A stretch of 64,000 nt of DNA from Winslowiella toletana (GTDB lineage: Bacteria > Pseudomonadota > Gammaproteobacteria > Enterobacterales > Enterobacteriaceae): contig NZ_CP134152.1 in NCBI RefSeq assembly GCF_032164335.1, positions 1,612,001 to 1,676,000 of the forward strand. The letters run 5' to 3'. Shown piece after piece: positions 27,913-36,520 of this stretch. The translations under genes were made by a program, and so were the position numbers. Each line of letters begins with the position of its first letter. Within the stretch, counting starts at the first letter, position 1. Under the pieces are notes generated by a model, which was not told the origin of the DNA, made no database searches, and saw only the letters and a list, made by a program, of their open reading frames with translations.

Positions 27913-29022
27913 ATGACACAGTCGCATCTGATTGCTGAGATCGCTAATCAGCAACAAACGCTTACCGCCGTCATCGAACAGGATGAGCGTGCTGCCTATT
28001 TCTATATCTGGCCTGCTGAGCCTTTTCGCTCACAGTATGCCGTGCGCGGCTGCTGGTTACGCAATCTGTTACCGGCACCTCAGCAGGAGGATCGTCAGGC
28101 GATGGAGCAGGGCGTTGCGCCGCTGCTCAGTGCCGAATATTGCCGTACGCTGGAGGCTGAACCGCCGCTTGATGCTGCCGGTATTCAGATTATCTGGGAG
28201 CCGACCGACGACGGTGCCGCGGTGTGGTATCAGGGACAGCTGCTGGCGGTGATTCCGGGCTGGAGCCTGTATCAGGATCGGCAGGTCAGTTTTTCGGCGG
28301 GTTGTATTAAACCGAACCGCCTGACCGCACCGCTGGGTTCAGCGTCCACCAATCAATATTATGCACTCGCCGGGCAACATCGCCTGTTCTGGCGCGACTG
28401 GCATGACGGTCATCTGTGGGAGCCAATGCAGCACGAGATGCTGCAGTGTTATGCCGCGCAGTATGGCGAGTCACTGAAATATTACGCCATCGACCAGGGT
28501 AACTGGCCGCCGATGGCGATTTCTCAGCACTATCATCAGGGCGTCTGGTATTTCCTGACCCTCGGCATGAGCATCAGGCCGATGCCGTGGGTCGATTTCC
28601 TGTATGAAGATCTGTCGCCGCAGTATCGCCGCACTGAACTGGCGATGGCGATTGATGCCGACGTGATGACAGAAGATAACGCGGTGCAGATGGCTAGTGC
28701 GCTGGCCGGTTTCGCCCATCTGCCGTGGGCCAGACTAAGTTGGATTGGTGAAGGCCATACGCTGGAATCGTCGGTGGCACCGGTTGGTTTTGAGGGCTTT
28801 ATTTTGTCAGGCGCACTGGCGCGTGATGAGGGGCAATTCCCGCTGCCAAAGCGCGAGGGTGAGAAGGTTAATCTACTGTGGGCCAGCCCGGTGACCACTG
28901 CCGAGCGCGAGTTTGCTCAGGCCGACGAAAATGGCGGTTATCAGCTGGTGGCGCGTCTGTTACAGTACGGTTCCGGCCATATCTTCCGCCCGCGCCAGCA
29001 GGTGGTGGAGACGGACAGCTAA
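27913..29022 (+). CDS. Suppressor-of-fused (SUFU) domain protein
   Basis: The 369-residue cytosolic protein has a C-terminal half with SUFU-type features: HYHQGVWYFLTLGMSIRPMPW, LPWARLSWIGEGHTL, VNLLWASPVTTAEREFA and a final GGYQLVARLLQYGSGHIFRPR. In bacteria SUFU proteins are frequent immunity proteins of polymorphic toxin or contact-dependent systems, and also occur as orphans. The N-terminal 150 residues have no assigned domain. The gene follows an AT-rich patch, consistent with an acquired locus, but no toxin gene is present. The family call is from motif memory and is moderately sure. Confidence 0.65.
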   Translation: MTQSHLIAEIANQQQTLTAVIEQDERAAYFYIWPAEPFRSQYAVRGCWLRNLLPAPQQEDRQAMEQGVAPLLSAEYCRTLEAEPPLDAAGIQIIWEPTDDGAAVWYQGQLLAVIPGWSLYQDRQVSFSAGCIKPNRLTAPLGSASTNQYYALAGQHRLFWRDWHDGHLWEPMQHEMLQCYAAQYGESLKYYAIDQGNWPPMAISQHYHQGVWYFLTLGMSIRPMPWVDFLYEDLSPQYRRTELAMAIDADVMTEDNAVQMASALAGFAHLPWARLSWIGEGHTLESSVAPVGFEGFILSGALARDEGQFPLPKREGEKVNLLWASPVTTAEREFAQADENGGYQLVARLLQYGSGHIFRPRQQVVETDS

Positions 29023-29181
29023 CGGCGCTTCGCGCCGGTAACAAACCCTTTGCGCGTTTTTCAGGTGGAATAATCCCTGCCTTGATTTATTGATGCTATT
29101 TGACATAAGTCTGAACGATTTTGTGCGGAAAATATGGCGAAGGATATGCCAGAATAGTGAGATTAGTCTTAAGGAGTCGTC

Positions 29182-29715
29182 ATGTCCGCGATTGAAGTTA
29201 TCCTGGTCGATCACCTCGATCGGCCAACCGGCAGAATGGAAAAGCTGGAAGTACACGAAAAAGGCTTACTGCATCGCGCGGTGACGATATACGTGTTTAA
29301 TTCCAAACATCAGCTTTTACTGCAGCAGCGCGCCAGTGATAAATATCACTGCGGCGGGCTGTGGAGCAACACCTGCTGTGGTCATCCTTATCCGCAGGAA
29401 TCCACTCAACACGCCGCTGAGCGACGCCTGTTTGAAGAGATGGGGCTGCGCCTGACGTTGACGCCAATGTTTGAGCTGAGCTATAACCTGCCGATGAGTA
29501 ATGGACTGACCGAACATGAGTACGGCCATGTCTATTTTGCTATCAGTGACGATCTGCCACGTCTGAATCCGCAAGAGGCCGATGACTGGCGTTATGCTGA
29601 TATCGCAGCGGTTAGCCAGGAGATCGCGCGCGATCCGCTGGCGTTTACGCCGTGGTTTCTACACACTTTTGCACGCATTCCTGAGCAGCTAAAACGCTTT
29701 ACCCGCCAAACCTGA
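29182..29715 (+). CDS. idi: Idi, isopentenyl-diphosphate delta-isomerase type 1
   Basis: The 177-residue Nudix-family enzyme interconverts IPP and DMAPP. The catalytic Cys is in SNTCCGHP (Cys66) and the catalytic Glu in EHEYGHVYF (about Glu113); the Nudix-like segment is AAERRLFEEMGL. AAGGAG is spaced five bases from the ATG. It stands alone rather than in a carotenoid cluster. TTGACA at 29100-29105 is a possible -35 but its partner -10 is unclear. Confidence 0.95.
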   Translation: MSAIEVILVDHLDRPTGRMEKLEVHEKGLLHRAVTIYVFNSKHQLLLQQRASDKYHCGGLWSNTCCGHPYPQESTQHAAERRLFEEMGLRLTLTPMFELSYNLPMSNGLTEHEYGHVYFAISDDLPRLNPQEADDWRYADIAAVSQEIARDPLAFTPWFLHTFARIPEQLKRFTRQT

Positions 29716-29736
29716 CGCTGTCAGCTTCGCAAGCAA

Positions 29737-29757
29737 TGGCCGGGTGAAGCCCGGCCA
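29737..29757. terminator. Hairpin between convergent idi and the MFS gene
   Basis: Eight-base arms TGGCCGGG / CCCGGCCA with a five-base loop in a 49-base gap. No T-tract; function inferred from position. Confidence 0.5.
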
Positions 29758-29764
29758 GACGTGA

Positions 29765-31234
29765 TTAATCAGCAAAATCCTCCGCATCCACATCGTAACC
29801 TGATGGTTCCCAGCGAATCAGCAGCAGCGCCAACAAGCCTGCCAGTGGAGCGACTGCTATCACCCAGAACACGCCGGTATCCAGCGTTGCCGCCAGCAGC
29901 GGAAACAGAAACAGCGACAGTGTCGAACTGGCGCGCATCAGCGTTTGATTGAAACCGACACCGACGCCACGCAGGGAAGTCGGATAGCTAAGAGAAGCGT
30001 AGGTCATGGTATGCGAACCGGGGCCAAAGCCCTGACCGAGCAAGAAAATTGCCAGCATAGCGATCGCCAGTGCGGCTTCCTGTCCCCCTTCCGGTCGGCC
30101 AATTACCGCCAGCCCGATCAGTGCGACCAGCTGGAAAGCGTAACCCAGCACCGTCATTTTCCACGCGCCAAAGCGCGGAACCAGCCGCACCGCCAGCACG
30201 CCGCCAACAAAGGCAAACAGCAGGTTCAGCACCAGCGACACCAGAATGGTGGTCAGCATCGACTGGGCAAAAAAGCTGGAGATAATCACCGGCAGGCCAA
30301 ATGCGACCGCGTTATACGCGAAAGAAGAGGCGACCGAAATCACCGTCGCCAGTATCGTGCGCCTGAGATAGATTCCCTTCAGCAATTCGCCATAATTCCG
30401 CCAGCTGGCGCGGCGTGGCGGTTTGGCTGGCGTCAGATCGGCATCGTTGGCCACTTCAGCATTGATACCATAAGAGCTGCGGAGTATTTGCGCCGCGCCT
30501 TGCAGATTTCCCTGATTCGCTGCCCAAATCGGTGACTCGCTCATATAGCGACTGCGAATGGCGATAATAATCAGTGCCGGAACGGCACCAAAACCTAAAA
30601 TCAGCCGCCACAGCCAGTCTGTATGACTTTCTGGCAAGATCCCATACAGCAGCAGTACCAGCAGGTAAGAGATACTGATGGCGGCGTACCAGGTCGGGCA
30701 CCACATGGCAATGCTGGCAGCTTTATTACCGCGCCCTTTCAGACGGGAAAATTCTGCCAGAAAGGCCATTGCTACCGGCAGATCGATGCCGACCCCCAGC
30801 CCCATCACAAAGCGCGCGCCTGCGAGTACGTACTCGTTAGGTGCAAAGGCGCAAGCCAGAGCCGCGATGACAAAGAAGAACATATCGGCCATAAAGACCC
30901 GATAACGACCAATTTTGTCGGTGAGATAACCGCCAATCAGTGCACCGACAATGGCACCAAAGGTGATAGCCGAGGCCACCATGCCGGTGCCAGCCGGGGA
31001 AAGATTAAATTCGCGGGTGACGTCTTTGATACCAAATGCCAGCGCGCCAAGATCGTAGGCATCAAGAAATACGCCGCCCAGCGCAATTCCTATCACGATG
31101 CGCGCATTGCTGCGCGCCTGAGTACTGTTATTGACCAGCTGCGAGACGTCAGCTGCACTACGTATTATTTCCGCCTTGCCAGACGGCACTTCGCCAACCG
31201 ACGCGACGTGCGCCGAAGATGTAATTTCAGACAT
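29765..31234 (-). CDS. MFS transporter, sugar/organic-acid porter type
   Basis: The 489-residue protein has a long hydrophilic N-terminus (about 45 residues) and 12 membrane segments. MFS motif A appears as GGYLTDKIGRYRVF, and FVMGLGVGIDLPVAMAFLAEFS resembles the metabolite:proton symporter members such as YdjE or the aromatic acid transporters. A ~45-residue cytosolic loop separates the two halves. The ligand is unknown. It diverges from osmF over a 243-base region and is not part of the osmF synteny in E. coli. Confidence 0.8.
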   Translation of the reverse strand: MSEITSSAHVASVGEVPSGKAEIIRSAADVSQLVNNSTQARSNARIVIGIALGGVFLDAYDLGALAFGIKDVTREFNLSPAGTGMVASAITFGAIVGALIGGYLTDKIGRYRVFMADMFFFVIAALACAFAPNEYVLAGARFVMGLGVGIDLPVAMAFLAEFSRLKGRGNKAASIAMWCPTWYAAISISYLLVLLLYGILPESHTDWLWRLILGFGAVPALIIIAIRSRYMSESPIWAANQGNLQGAAQILRSSYGINAEVANDADLTPAKPPRRASWRNYGELLKGIYLRRTILATVISVASSFAYNAVAFGLPVIISSFFAQSMLTTILVSLVLNLLFAFVGGVLAVRLVPRFGAWKMTVLGYAFQLVALIGLAVIGRPEGGQEAALAIAMLAIFLLGQGFGPGSHTMTYASLSYPTSLRGVGVGFNQTLMRASSTLSLFLFPLLAATLDTGVFWVIAVAPLAGLLALLLIRWEPSGYDVDAEDFAD

Positions 31235-31477
31235 GATGTTGTGAACACATTATTAGAATTGAATCAACAGCATACCCAGCCATCTGCGCAGATTAAATTC
31301 TATCTGGTTATATGTGATAGCCAATTGAACCTTGCAAATTGTCTTGCTGCTATCCCAGGGGCAGTAATCGCGTCAGTAAAATTAGCCCTTCCTGCAAGTC
31401 GTAGAGACAAGTTTGCGCTACGCTTTTATAGCCTGCTTCGGCTACCGTCTGTCTCATGGAAAAAAGGATAAATAAAG

Positions 31478-32398
31478 ATGGCTTTCAATATATTGCGTAG
31501 CGGCCTGTTGGGATTTACCGCACTGATGACGCTGGTGGCCAGCGCGTCCGCTGCCGATGCGGTGCGTGTCGGCTCGAAAATTGACACCGAAGGTTCACTG
31601 CTGGGAAATATCATTTTGCAGGTGCTGGATAAACATGGGGTAAAAACCGTCAATAAAGTTCAGCTCGGCAATACGCAGGTGGTGCGCGGGGCGATTATCG
31701 CTGGTGAACTGGATATCTATCCGGAATATACCGGCAATGGCGCGTTCTTCTTTAACGATGAGCAGGATGCGGCGTGGAAAAATGCCGCAGCGGGTTATGA
31801 AAAGGTCAAGAAACTCGACCAGCAAAAAAATCAGCTGACGTGGTTAACACCGGCACCGGCGAACAATACCTGGACAATTGCAGTGCGCAGCGACATGGCG
31901 CAGAAGAATAAGCTGAATTCGCTGGAGGATCTCAGCCGCTATCTGAAACAGGGGGGTGAGTTCAAGCTGGCGGCGTCGGCAGAGTTTATTGAACGGGCGG
32001 ATGCGCTGCCGGCGTTCCAGAAAGCCTATGGTTTCCAGCTGAAGCAGGACCAGCTGTTGTCGCTGGCCGGTGGCGATACGGCGGTAACGATTAAAGCCGC
32101 GGCGCAGCAAACGTCCGGCGTCAATGCCGCCATGGCGTATGGCACCGACGGCCCGGTGGCTGCACTGGCCTTGCAAACCTTGAGCGATCCGAAAGGCGTA
32201 CAGCCAATCTATGCGCCAGCGCCGGTGATCCGCGATGCGGTATTGAAACAGTATCCGGATATCGGCACATGGTTACAGCCGGTGTTTGCTTCACTGGATG
32301 AAAAAACGTTGCAACAGTTGAACGCGAAGATTGCCGTTGAAGGGCAGGATGCAAAAACTGTCGCAGCGGACTATCTCAAACAGAAGAATCTGCTGTAA
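31478..32398 (+). CDS. osmF: OsmF (YehZ), substrate-binding protein of an osmoprotectant-type ABC importer
   Basis: The 306-residue periplasmic protein has a signal peptide ending ASASA and the mature start ADAVRVGSKIDTEGSLLGN. It carries ELDIYPEYTGNGAFFF and FKLAASAEFIERADALPAF, as in E. coli OsmF. The YehZYXW system is RpoS- and osmo-induced and binds glycine betaine with low affinity. It is the first gene of osmF-yehY-yehX-yehW. AAAAGGATAAATAAAG precedes the ATG; the upstream region holds a TATAGC at 31427 with a poor -35, consistent with a stress-type promoter. Confidence 0.95.
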   Translation: MAFNILRSGLLGFTALMTLVASASAADAVRVGSKIDTEGSLLGNIILQVLDKHGVKTVNKVQLGNTQVVRGAIIAGELDIYPEYTGNGAFFFNDEQDAAWKNAAAGYEKVKKLDQQKNQLTWLTPAPANNTWTIAVRSDMAQKNKLNSLEDLSRYLKQGGEFKLAASAEFIERADALPAFQKAYGFQLKQDQLLSLAGGDTAVTIKAAAQQTSGVNAAMAYGTDGPVAALALQTLSDPKGVQPIYAPAPVIRDAVLKQYPDIGTWLQPVFASLDEKTLQQLNAKIAVEGQDAKTVAADYLKQKNLL

Positions 32399-32455
32399 GT
32401 CCATTTCGCAACCTGAGCCGGGCGAGCGCTGCTTTTCCGGCAAAACGGGGAAATT

Positions 32456-33616
32456 TTGCCAATTAAACTACACAATCGCGTACTTCTGACGCTGGCGCTG
32501 CTGCTGGGCCTTGCCCTTGCGGCCTTGCCATTTTTGACTTATGCCCCCAACCGTCTGGTTTCTGGCGAACCGCTGGCGCTCTGGTCGCTGCTGCAAGGCA
32601 GTGACAGATTGCTGCTGTTGCCGGTTGCGCTGTTGCTGCTGTGTGCATGGTGGCCGGTAAGCCGGCTAAATCTGGCCTTAATAGTCCTATGCAGCGAGCT
32701 GTTACTGACCTTGATGCTGGCACTCAGTGGCCGTGAAGCCACCGCGCTGGCGCAGCAGGGCAGCCCGCTGGCGCGCACCGCGTTTGGCAGCGGGTTGTGG
32801 TTGGCGGCGGCACTCTGCCTGCTGATTACCGCCGATGCGCTATCACGTGTTATCCGCAGCGCTTTCTGGCGCCTGCTGTTGAATGCGCAGATGTGGCTCC
32901 CGGTGATCCTGCTGCTGGCGCTCGGACAGCTCGATCAGCTGGCGTTGCTGAAAGAGTACAGCAATCGTCAGGAGGTGTTCGATCAGGCGCTGTCGCGTCA
33001 TCTGCTTCTGCTGTTCAGCACTCTGTTGCCGGCATTGCTGCTGGGCATTCCGCTCGGACTGATCTGCTATCGCCAGCCACGCTGCCAGTCGGCGGTATTT
33101 TCACTGCTGAATATTATTCAGACCGTGCCGTCGGTGGCCCTGTTTGGCCTGTTAATTGCTCCGCTGGCGGGGCTGGCCAACGCTTTTCCGCTGCTAAGTC
33201 GCTGGGGCATCAGCGGTATCGGGATGGCTCCGGCATTAATTGCGCTGGTGCTTTATGCACTGTTACCGCTGGTGCGCAGCGTGGTCGCGGGCTTGCAGCA
33301 GGTTCCGGCTGGGGTGATTGAAACCGCGTACGGCATGGGCATGACGCGAAGGCAGGTGTTCTGGCATGCCGAGGTGCCGCTGGCACTGCCGGTGATGTTA
33401 AGTGGCTTACGGGTTGTCGCCGTACAAACGGTGGGAATGGCAGTGATCGCCGCACTGATTGGTGCCGGTGGCTTTGGCGCGATTATTTTTCAGGGCTTAC
33501 TGAGTAGTGCACTGGAGCTGGTTCTGCTCGGCGTGATCCCGGTGATCGCTCTGGCGGTGGTGGTAGACACGCTGTTTAAATTTATTATTTCGTTGCTGGA
33601 GATCGATCGCCGATGA
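32456..33616 (+). CDS. yehY: YehY, ABC importer permease (TTG start)
   Basis: The 386-residue permease has several N-terminal membrane segments (LRPALPFLTYAPNRLVSGE-like start) followed by the BPD_transp_1 core with NIIQTVPSVALFGLLIAPLAGL and the EAA loop ETAYGMGMTRRQVFWHAEVPLALP. No ATG exists at the expected start; TTG at 32456 follows GGGGAAAT and aligns with the E. coli N-terminus. It couples to OsmF and the YehX ATPase. Its stop overlaps the yehX ATG by four bases. Confidence 0.92.
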   Translation: MPIKLHNRVLLTLALLLGLALAALPFLTYAPNRLVSGEPLALWSLLQGSDRLLLLPVALLLLCAWWPVSRLNLALIVLCSELLLTLMLALSGREATALAQQGSPLARTAFGSGLWLAAALCLLITADALSRVIRSAFWRLLLNAQMWLPVILLLALGQLDQLALLKEYSNRQEVFDQALSRHLLLLFSTLLPALLLGIPLGLICYRQPRCQSAVFSLLNIIQTVPSVALFGLLIAPLAGLANAFPLLSRWGISGIGMAPALIALVLYALLPLVRSVVAGLQQVPAGVIETAYGMGMTRRQVFWHAEVPLALPVMLSGLRVVAVQTVGMAVIAALIGAGGFGAIIFQGLLSSALELVLLGVIPVIALAVVVDTLFKFIISLLEIDRR

Positions 33617-34548
33617 TCAACTTTAATCAGGTAACTAAATACTTTGACGGCAAGGCGGCGATCAGTGACTTAACCCTGAATATTGCCGCCGGCGAATTTA
33701 CCGTACTGATTGGCACGTCCGGTTCTGGTAAATCGACCACGCTGAAAATGATCAATCGCCTAATTGAACATGATGAAGGCACCATCCGTTTTGCTGGTGA
33801 AGAGATTCGCCGGTTTAATCCGCAGGTGTTACGGCGGCGCATGGGCTACGCGATCCAGTCTATCGGCCTGTTTCCGCACTGGACGGTGGAGAAAAATATC
33901 GCCACCGTTCCGGCGCTGCTGAACTGGCCGAAAGCGCGGGTGCAGCAGCGTGTGGCTGAACTGCTGGCATTACTTAATCTGGATGACGAGCTTCGCCATC
34001 GTTATCCGCATCAGCTTTCGGGCGGTCAGCAGCAGCGGGTTGGCGTGGCGCGTGCGCTGGCCGCCGACCCGGAAGTGTTATTGATGGATGAGCCTTTCGG
34101 TGCGCTTGATCCCGTCACACGCGGTGCCTTGCAGCAGGAGATTATTCGTATTCATCAGCTGTCGGGGCGTACTATTGTGCTGGTCACTCATGATATTGAT
34201 GAAGCGCTGGCGCTGGCGGACAAAATTGTGCTGATGGATGGCGGTAGGGTGGTTCAGCAGGGTAAACCGGTGGAGCTGCTGACGCGGCCGGCAAACCAGT
34301 TTGTACGTGATTTCTTTGGCCGCAGTGAGCTGGGCGTACGCTTGTTATCACTCGGCAATGCGGGTTCAACGGCGCGACGCGGTGAATGGCAGGAGGATGA
34401 ACCGATTGCTGCGGATACGACGCTGCGGGAGGCTCTTTCGCAGTTTATTGCGCGCCAGACCGACAAACTGCCGGTAGTCGACGGGCAGCAGAAACCGCTG
34501 GGCGTGCTGTATTTTTCCGATTTGCTGCATCAGCGGGAGAAATTATGA
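33613..34548 (+). CDS. yehX: YehX, ABC importer ATPase with CBS-type C-terminus
   Basis: The 311-residue ATPase has Walker [10 protein letters not shown] (about 36-44), Q-loop, signature [15 protein letters not shown], Walker [13 protein letters not shown] and the switch His in LVTHDIDEA. The C-terminal ~60 residues resemble a CBS-like domain, as in OpuA-type ATPases ([22 protein letters not shown]). It drives osmoprotectant import with YehY and YehW. Its ATG overlaps yehY and its stop overlaps the yehW ATG (ATGA at both junctions). Confidence 0.95.
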   Translation: MINFNQVTKYFDGKAAISDLTLNIAAGEFTVLIGTSGSGKSTTLKMINRLIEHDEGTIRFAGEEIRRFNPQVLRRRMGYAIQSIGLFPHWTVEKNIATVPALLNWPKARVQQRVAELLALLNLDDELRHRYPHQLSGGQQQRVGVARALAADPEVLLMDEPFGALDPVTRGALQQEIIRIHQLSGRTIVLVTHDIDEALALADKIVLMDGGRVVQQGKPVELLTRPANQFVRDFFGRSELGVRLLSLGNAGSTARRGEWQEDEPIAADTTLREALSQFIARQTDKLPVVDGQQKPLGVLYFSDLLHQREKL

Positions 34549-35279
34549 TGCGCTGGCTACGCGACCCGTTGTGCTGGCTGCTGCTGCTGTTTGTCGCATT
34601 GCTGTGGGCGCTACCCCACAGCGGCGCGCTGTTTGCCCACTGGTTTCCACAGCTGGAGCGTCCGCTGTATCAGCAGGAAAGTTTTGCGCAGCTGGCGCTG
34701 GCGCATATTCAGCTGGTGGCAATTTCCAGCCTGCTGGCGACCTTGATCGGCGTCGGCGCGGGAATTCTGGTGACGCGCGGTGCCGGGCGCGAGTTTCGCT
34801 CAATCGTCGAAACGCTGGTCGCCGCCGGGCAAACCTTTCCGCCGGTCGCGGTACTGGCGATTGCGGTGCCGGTTATCGGCTTTGGCGAACGTCCGGCGGT
34901 GATTGCGCTGCTGCTGTATGGCTTATTGCCGATCTTACAGGGCACGTTAGCCGGGATCTCAGCGGTGCCTGCCAGTGCGCGTGAAATTGCTGAAGGGGTC
35001 GGCATGAGTGCGTGGCAGATTCTGTATAAAGTGGAGTTGCCGCTGGCGTCACCGGTGATCCTCGCCGGTATTCGAACCTCGGTGATCATTAATATCGGTA
35101 CGGCGGCAATTGCTTCAACGGTGGGGGCGAAAACGCTCGGTACGCCGGTGATTATCGGTCTGAGCGGTTTTAATACCGCTTATATTATTCAGGGGGCGAT
35201 TCTGGTGGCGCTGCTGGCCATTATCACCGACAGGCTGTTTGAGCGATTATTGCAGCGGCTTAAGAGGCATGCAAAATAA
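34545..35279 (+). CDS. yehW: YehW, ABC importer permease
   Basis: The 244-residue second permease of the OsmF system has about six membrane segments. It has the [13 protein letters not shown] region, [20 protein letters not shown] and the EAA loop [25 protein letters not shown]. The start overlaps yehX by four bases (two adjacent ATGs). Its 3' end overlaps by 20 bases a small ORF on the other strand. Confidence 0.95.
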   Translation: MMRWLRDPLCWLLLLFVALLWALPHSGALFAHWFPQLERPLYQQESFAQLALAHIQLVAISSLLATLIGVGAGILVTRGAGREFRSIVETLVAAGQTFPPVAVLAIAVPVIGFGERPAVIALLLYGLLPILQGTLAGISAVPASAREIAEGVGMSAWQILYKVELPLASPVILAGIRTSVIINIGTAAIASTVGAKTLGTPVIIGLSGFNTAYIIQGAILVALLAIITDRLFERLLQRLKRHAK

Positions 35280-35367
35280 TGGCATAACCCACCAGCATCA
35301 GGCCGCCGACGCCGCCAATCGCCATCACCAGGAAGCCAGAAATAATTGCGGTTTTTTTCAGGTTCAT
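35260..35367 (-). CDS. Putative 35-residue membrane protein
   Basis: The frame starts [20 protein letters not shown] and ends in HAS, giving a basic N-terminus and one long membrane segment (residues 7-31) typical of enterobacterial small membrane proteins. AAGG lies eight bases before the ATG. It lies just beyond the intrinsic terminator of the DUF3833 gene, so it would be read by terminator read-through or by an unrecognised promoter. It overlaps the yehW 3' end by 20 bases. No named homologue is recognised. Confidence 0.5.
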   Translation of the reverse strand: MNLKKTAIISGFLVMAIGGVGGLMLVGYAIILHAS

Positions 35368-35384
35368 TGCAGTGCCTTAATCAT

Positions 35385-35419
35385 AAAAAAGAGGGCAGAT
35401 CATAACGCGATCTGCCCTC
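35385..35419 (-). terminator. Terminator of the mlrA-to-DUF3833 operon
   Basis: Perfect 11-base arms GAGGGCAGATC / GATCTGCCCTC with a seven-base loop, followed on the minus strand by six Ts. A strong intrinsic terminator, directly before the 35-residue ORF. Confidence 0.93.
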
Positions 35420-35442
35420 GCATCATAGACGATTAAAGGCTT

Positions 35443-35976
35443 TTATTGCCCGGCGGCGTCCTCTTTGTTAAAGAATATCGTTACCCGGGCCACTTCAATG
35501 CCGAATTTTTTCATTGAGGTGACGTTCAGCAAATGCTGCGCATCCTGCTGAAAAATCCAGTCGTCAAAGTCGAGGCGGTAGCTGGATGAATCGGTTTTAA
35601 CCTCCATCTTGTAGCGCCAGTTAAAGGCGTTACCCGCTGCATGTCCAATTGCGGTACCAATAATATCGTTCGCTGTGCCAACATAGCTGCCATCTTGCTG
35701 ACGACGAATCTGCCAGACGCGAGTCTGCTTTTCACCGTCATCATAGACAAACTGCTCATGCAGAGTCAGGGTTTCACCCAGCACTTCGCCGCGAATAGTC
35801 ACTTCAAAACGGCGTATCTGTTTACCGCTAAAATCCTGCACCATTCCCCAGGCGCGACTCTGACCATTGAAATACTGGAAAATATCGATTTTCGGCGTGG
35901 CCGACTGATATTCATCGATGCTGGTGCCGCAGCCGCTGACTAACAGACACATTCCCAGACAAAGCGCTTTCCACAT
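35443..35976 (-). CDS. DUF3833 lipoprotein
   Basis: The 177-residue lipoprotein has signal MWKALCLGMCLLVSGC with the lipobox Cys at residue 16, then GTSIDEY. The body (FDGSGK/RRFEVTIRGE-type and KFGIEVARVTIFF) matches DUF3833, a family found in light- or singlet-oxygen-induced lipid clusters with Cfa-like methyltransferases. GGAGGT seven bases before ATG 35976 decides the start. It is the last gene of the eight-gene operon. Function unknown. Confidence 0.85.
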   Translation of the reverse strand: MWKALCLGMCLLVSGCGTSIDEYQSATPKIDIFQYFNGQSRAWGMVQDFSGKQIRRFEVTIRGEVLGETLTLHEQFVYDDGEKQTRVWQIRRQQDGSYVGTANDIIGTAIGHAAGNAFNWRYKMEVKTDSSSYRLDFDDWIFQQDAQHLLNVTSMKKFGIEVARVTIFFNKEDAAGQ

Positions 35977-36013
35977 TCTGTTTACCTCCGGTCGGATTGT
36001 GACGAATATCAGG

Positions 36014-36520
36014 CTAGTCGTCAGCGGTGATGGATTTATCTTTCGCTCGCAGAATCCAGCGGGCAACCGGTAAATAGATCGCCCAACCGCAAGCCAGCAG
36101 CGGATAAACCAGTGATGGCGCATGCTGAAGCTCCATAGCGCCCAGTTGTTCGCCGATAAAATAGCTCAGTGGGCCGCCCACCGCGCCCAGTGGAATCAGC
36201 CAGAGTAGCGGCAGATTAAGTGTCGCCATTACCAGCCGCCACCAACAGGCAAAACCCAGCCATAGCGCCAGCATCCACAGGGGTAACCAGTGGCTGCCGT
36301 TAAACTGAAACAGATCCAGCGCCAGCCACAGGCTGTCGAGCGCGATCCCCAACGCCATCAGGCTGATTATCTGCCAGCGGCTGCCGCCAGCGGAAAACAG
36401 CAGTGCCAGCACCGCAATTGTCAGCGCTATCCATTCGGTGCGCTCGCGCAATCCAACCGCCAGCGCCCAGAAAGCATCAAAGCCGAGGGTCAGCAGCCAG
36501 AAGCGCCAGCGCGCTGTCAT
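36014..36520 (-). CDS. DUF2878 membrane protein
   Basis: About 168 residues with five hydrophobic segments, starting MTARWRFWLLTLGFDAFW. The ATG overlaps the cfa-like stop by four bases (ATGA), which fixes the start; an upstream in-frame ATG would run through the neighbour. DUF2878 proteins co-occur with Cfa-like, DUF1365 and flavin amine oxidase genes. Molecular function is unknown. Confidence 0.82.
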   Translation of the reverse strand: MTARWRFWLLTLGFDAFWALAVGLRERTEWIALTIAVLALLFSAGGSRWQIISLMALGIALDSLWLALDLFQFNGSHWLPLWMLALWLGFACWWRLVMATLNLPLLWLIPLGAVGGPLSYFIGEQLGAMELQHAPSLVYPLLACGWAIYLPVARWILRAKDKSITADD

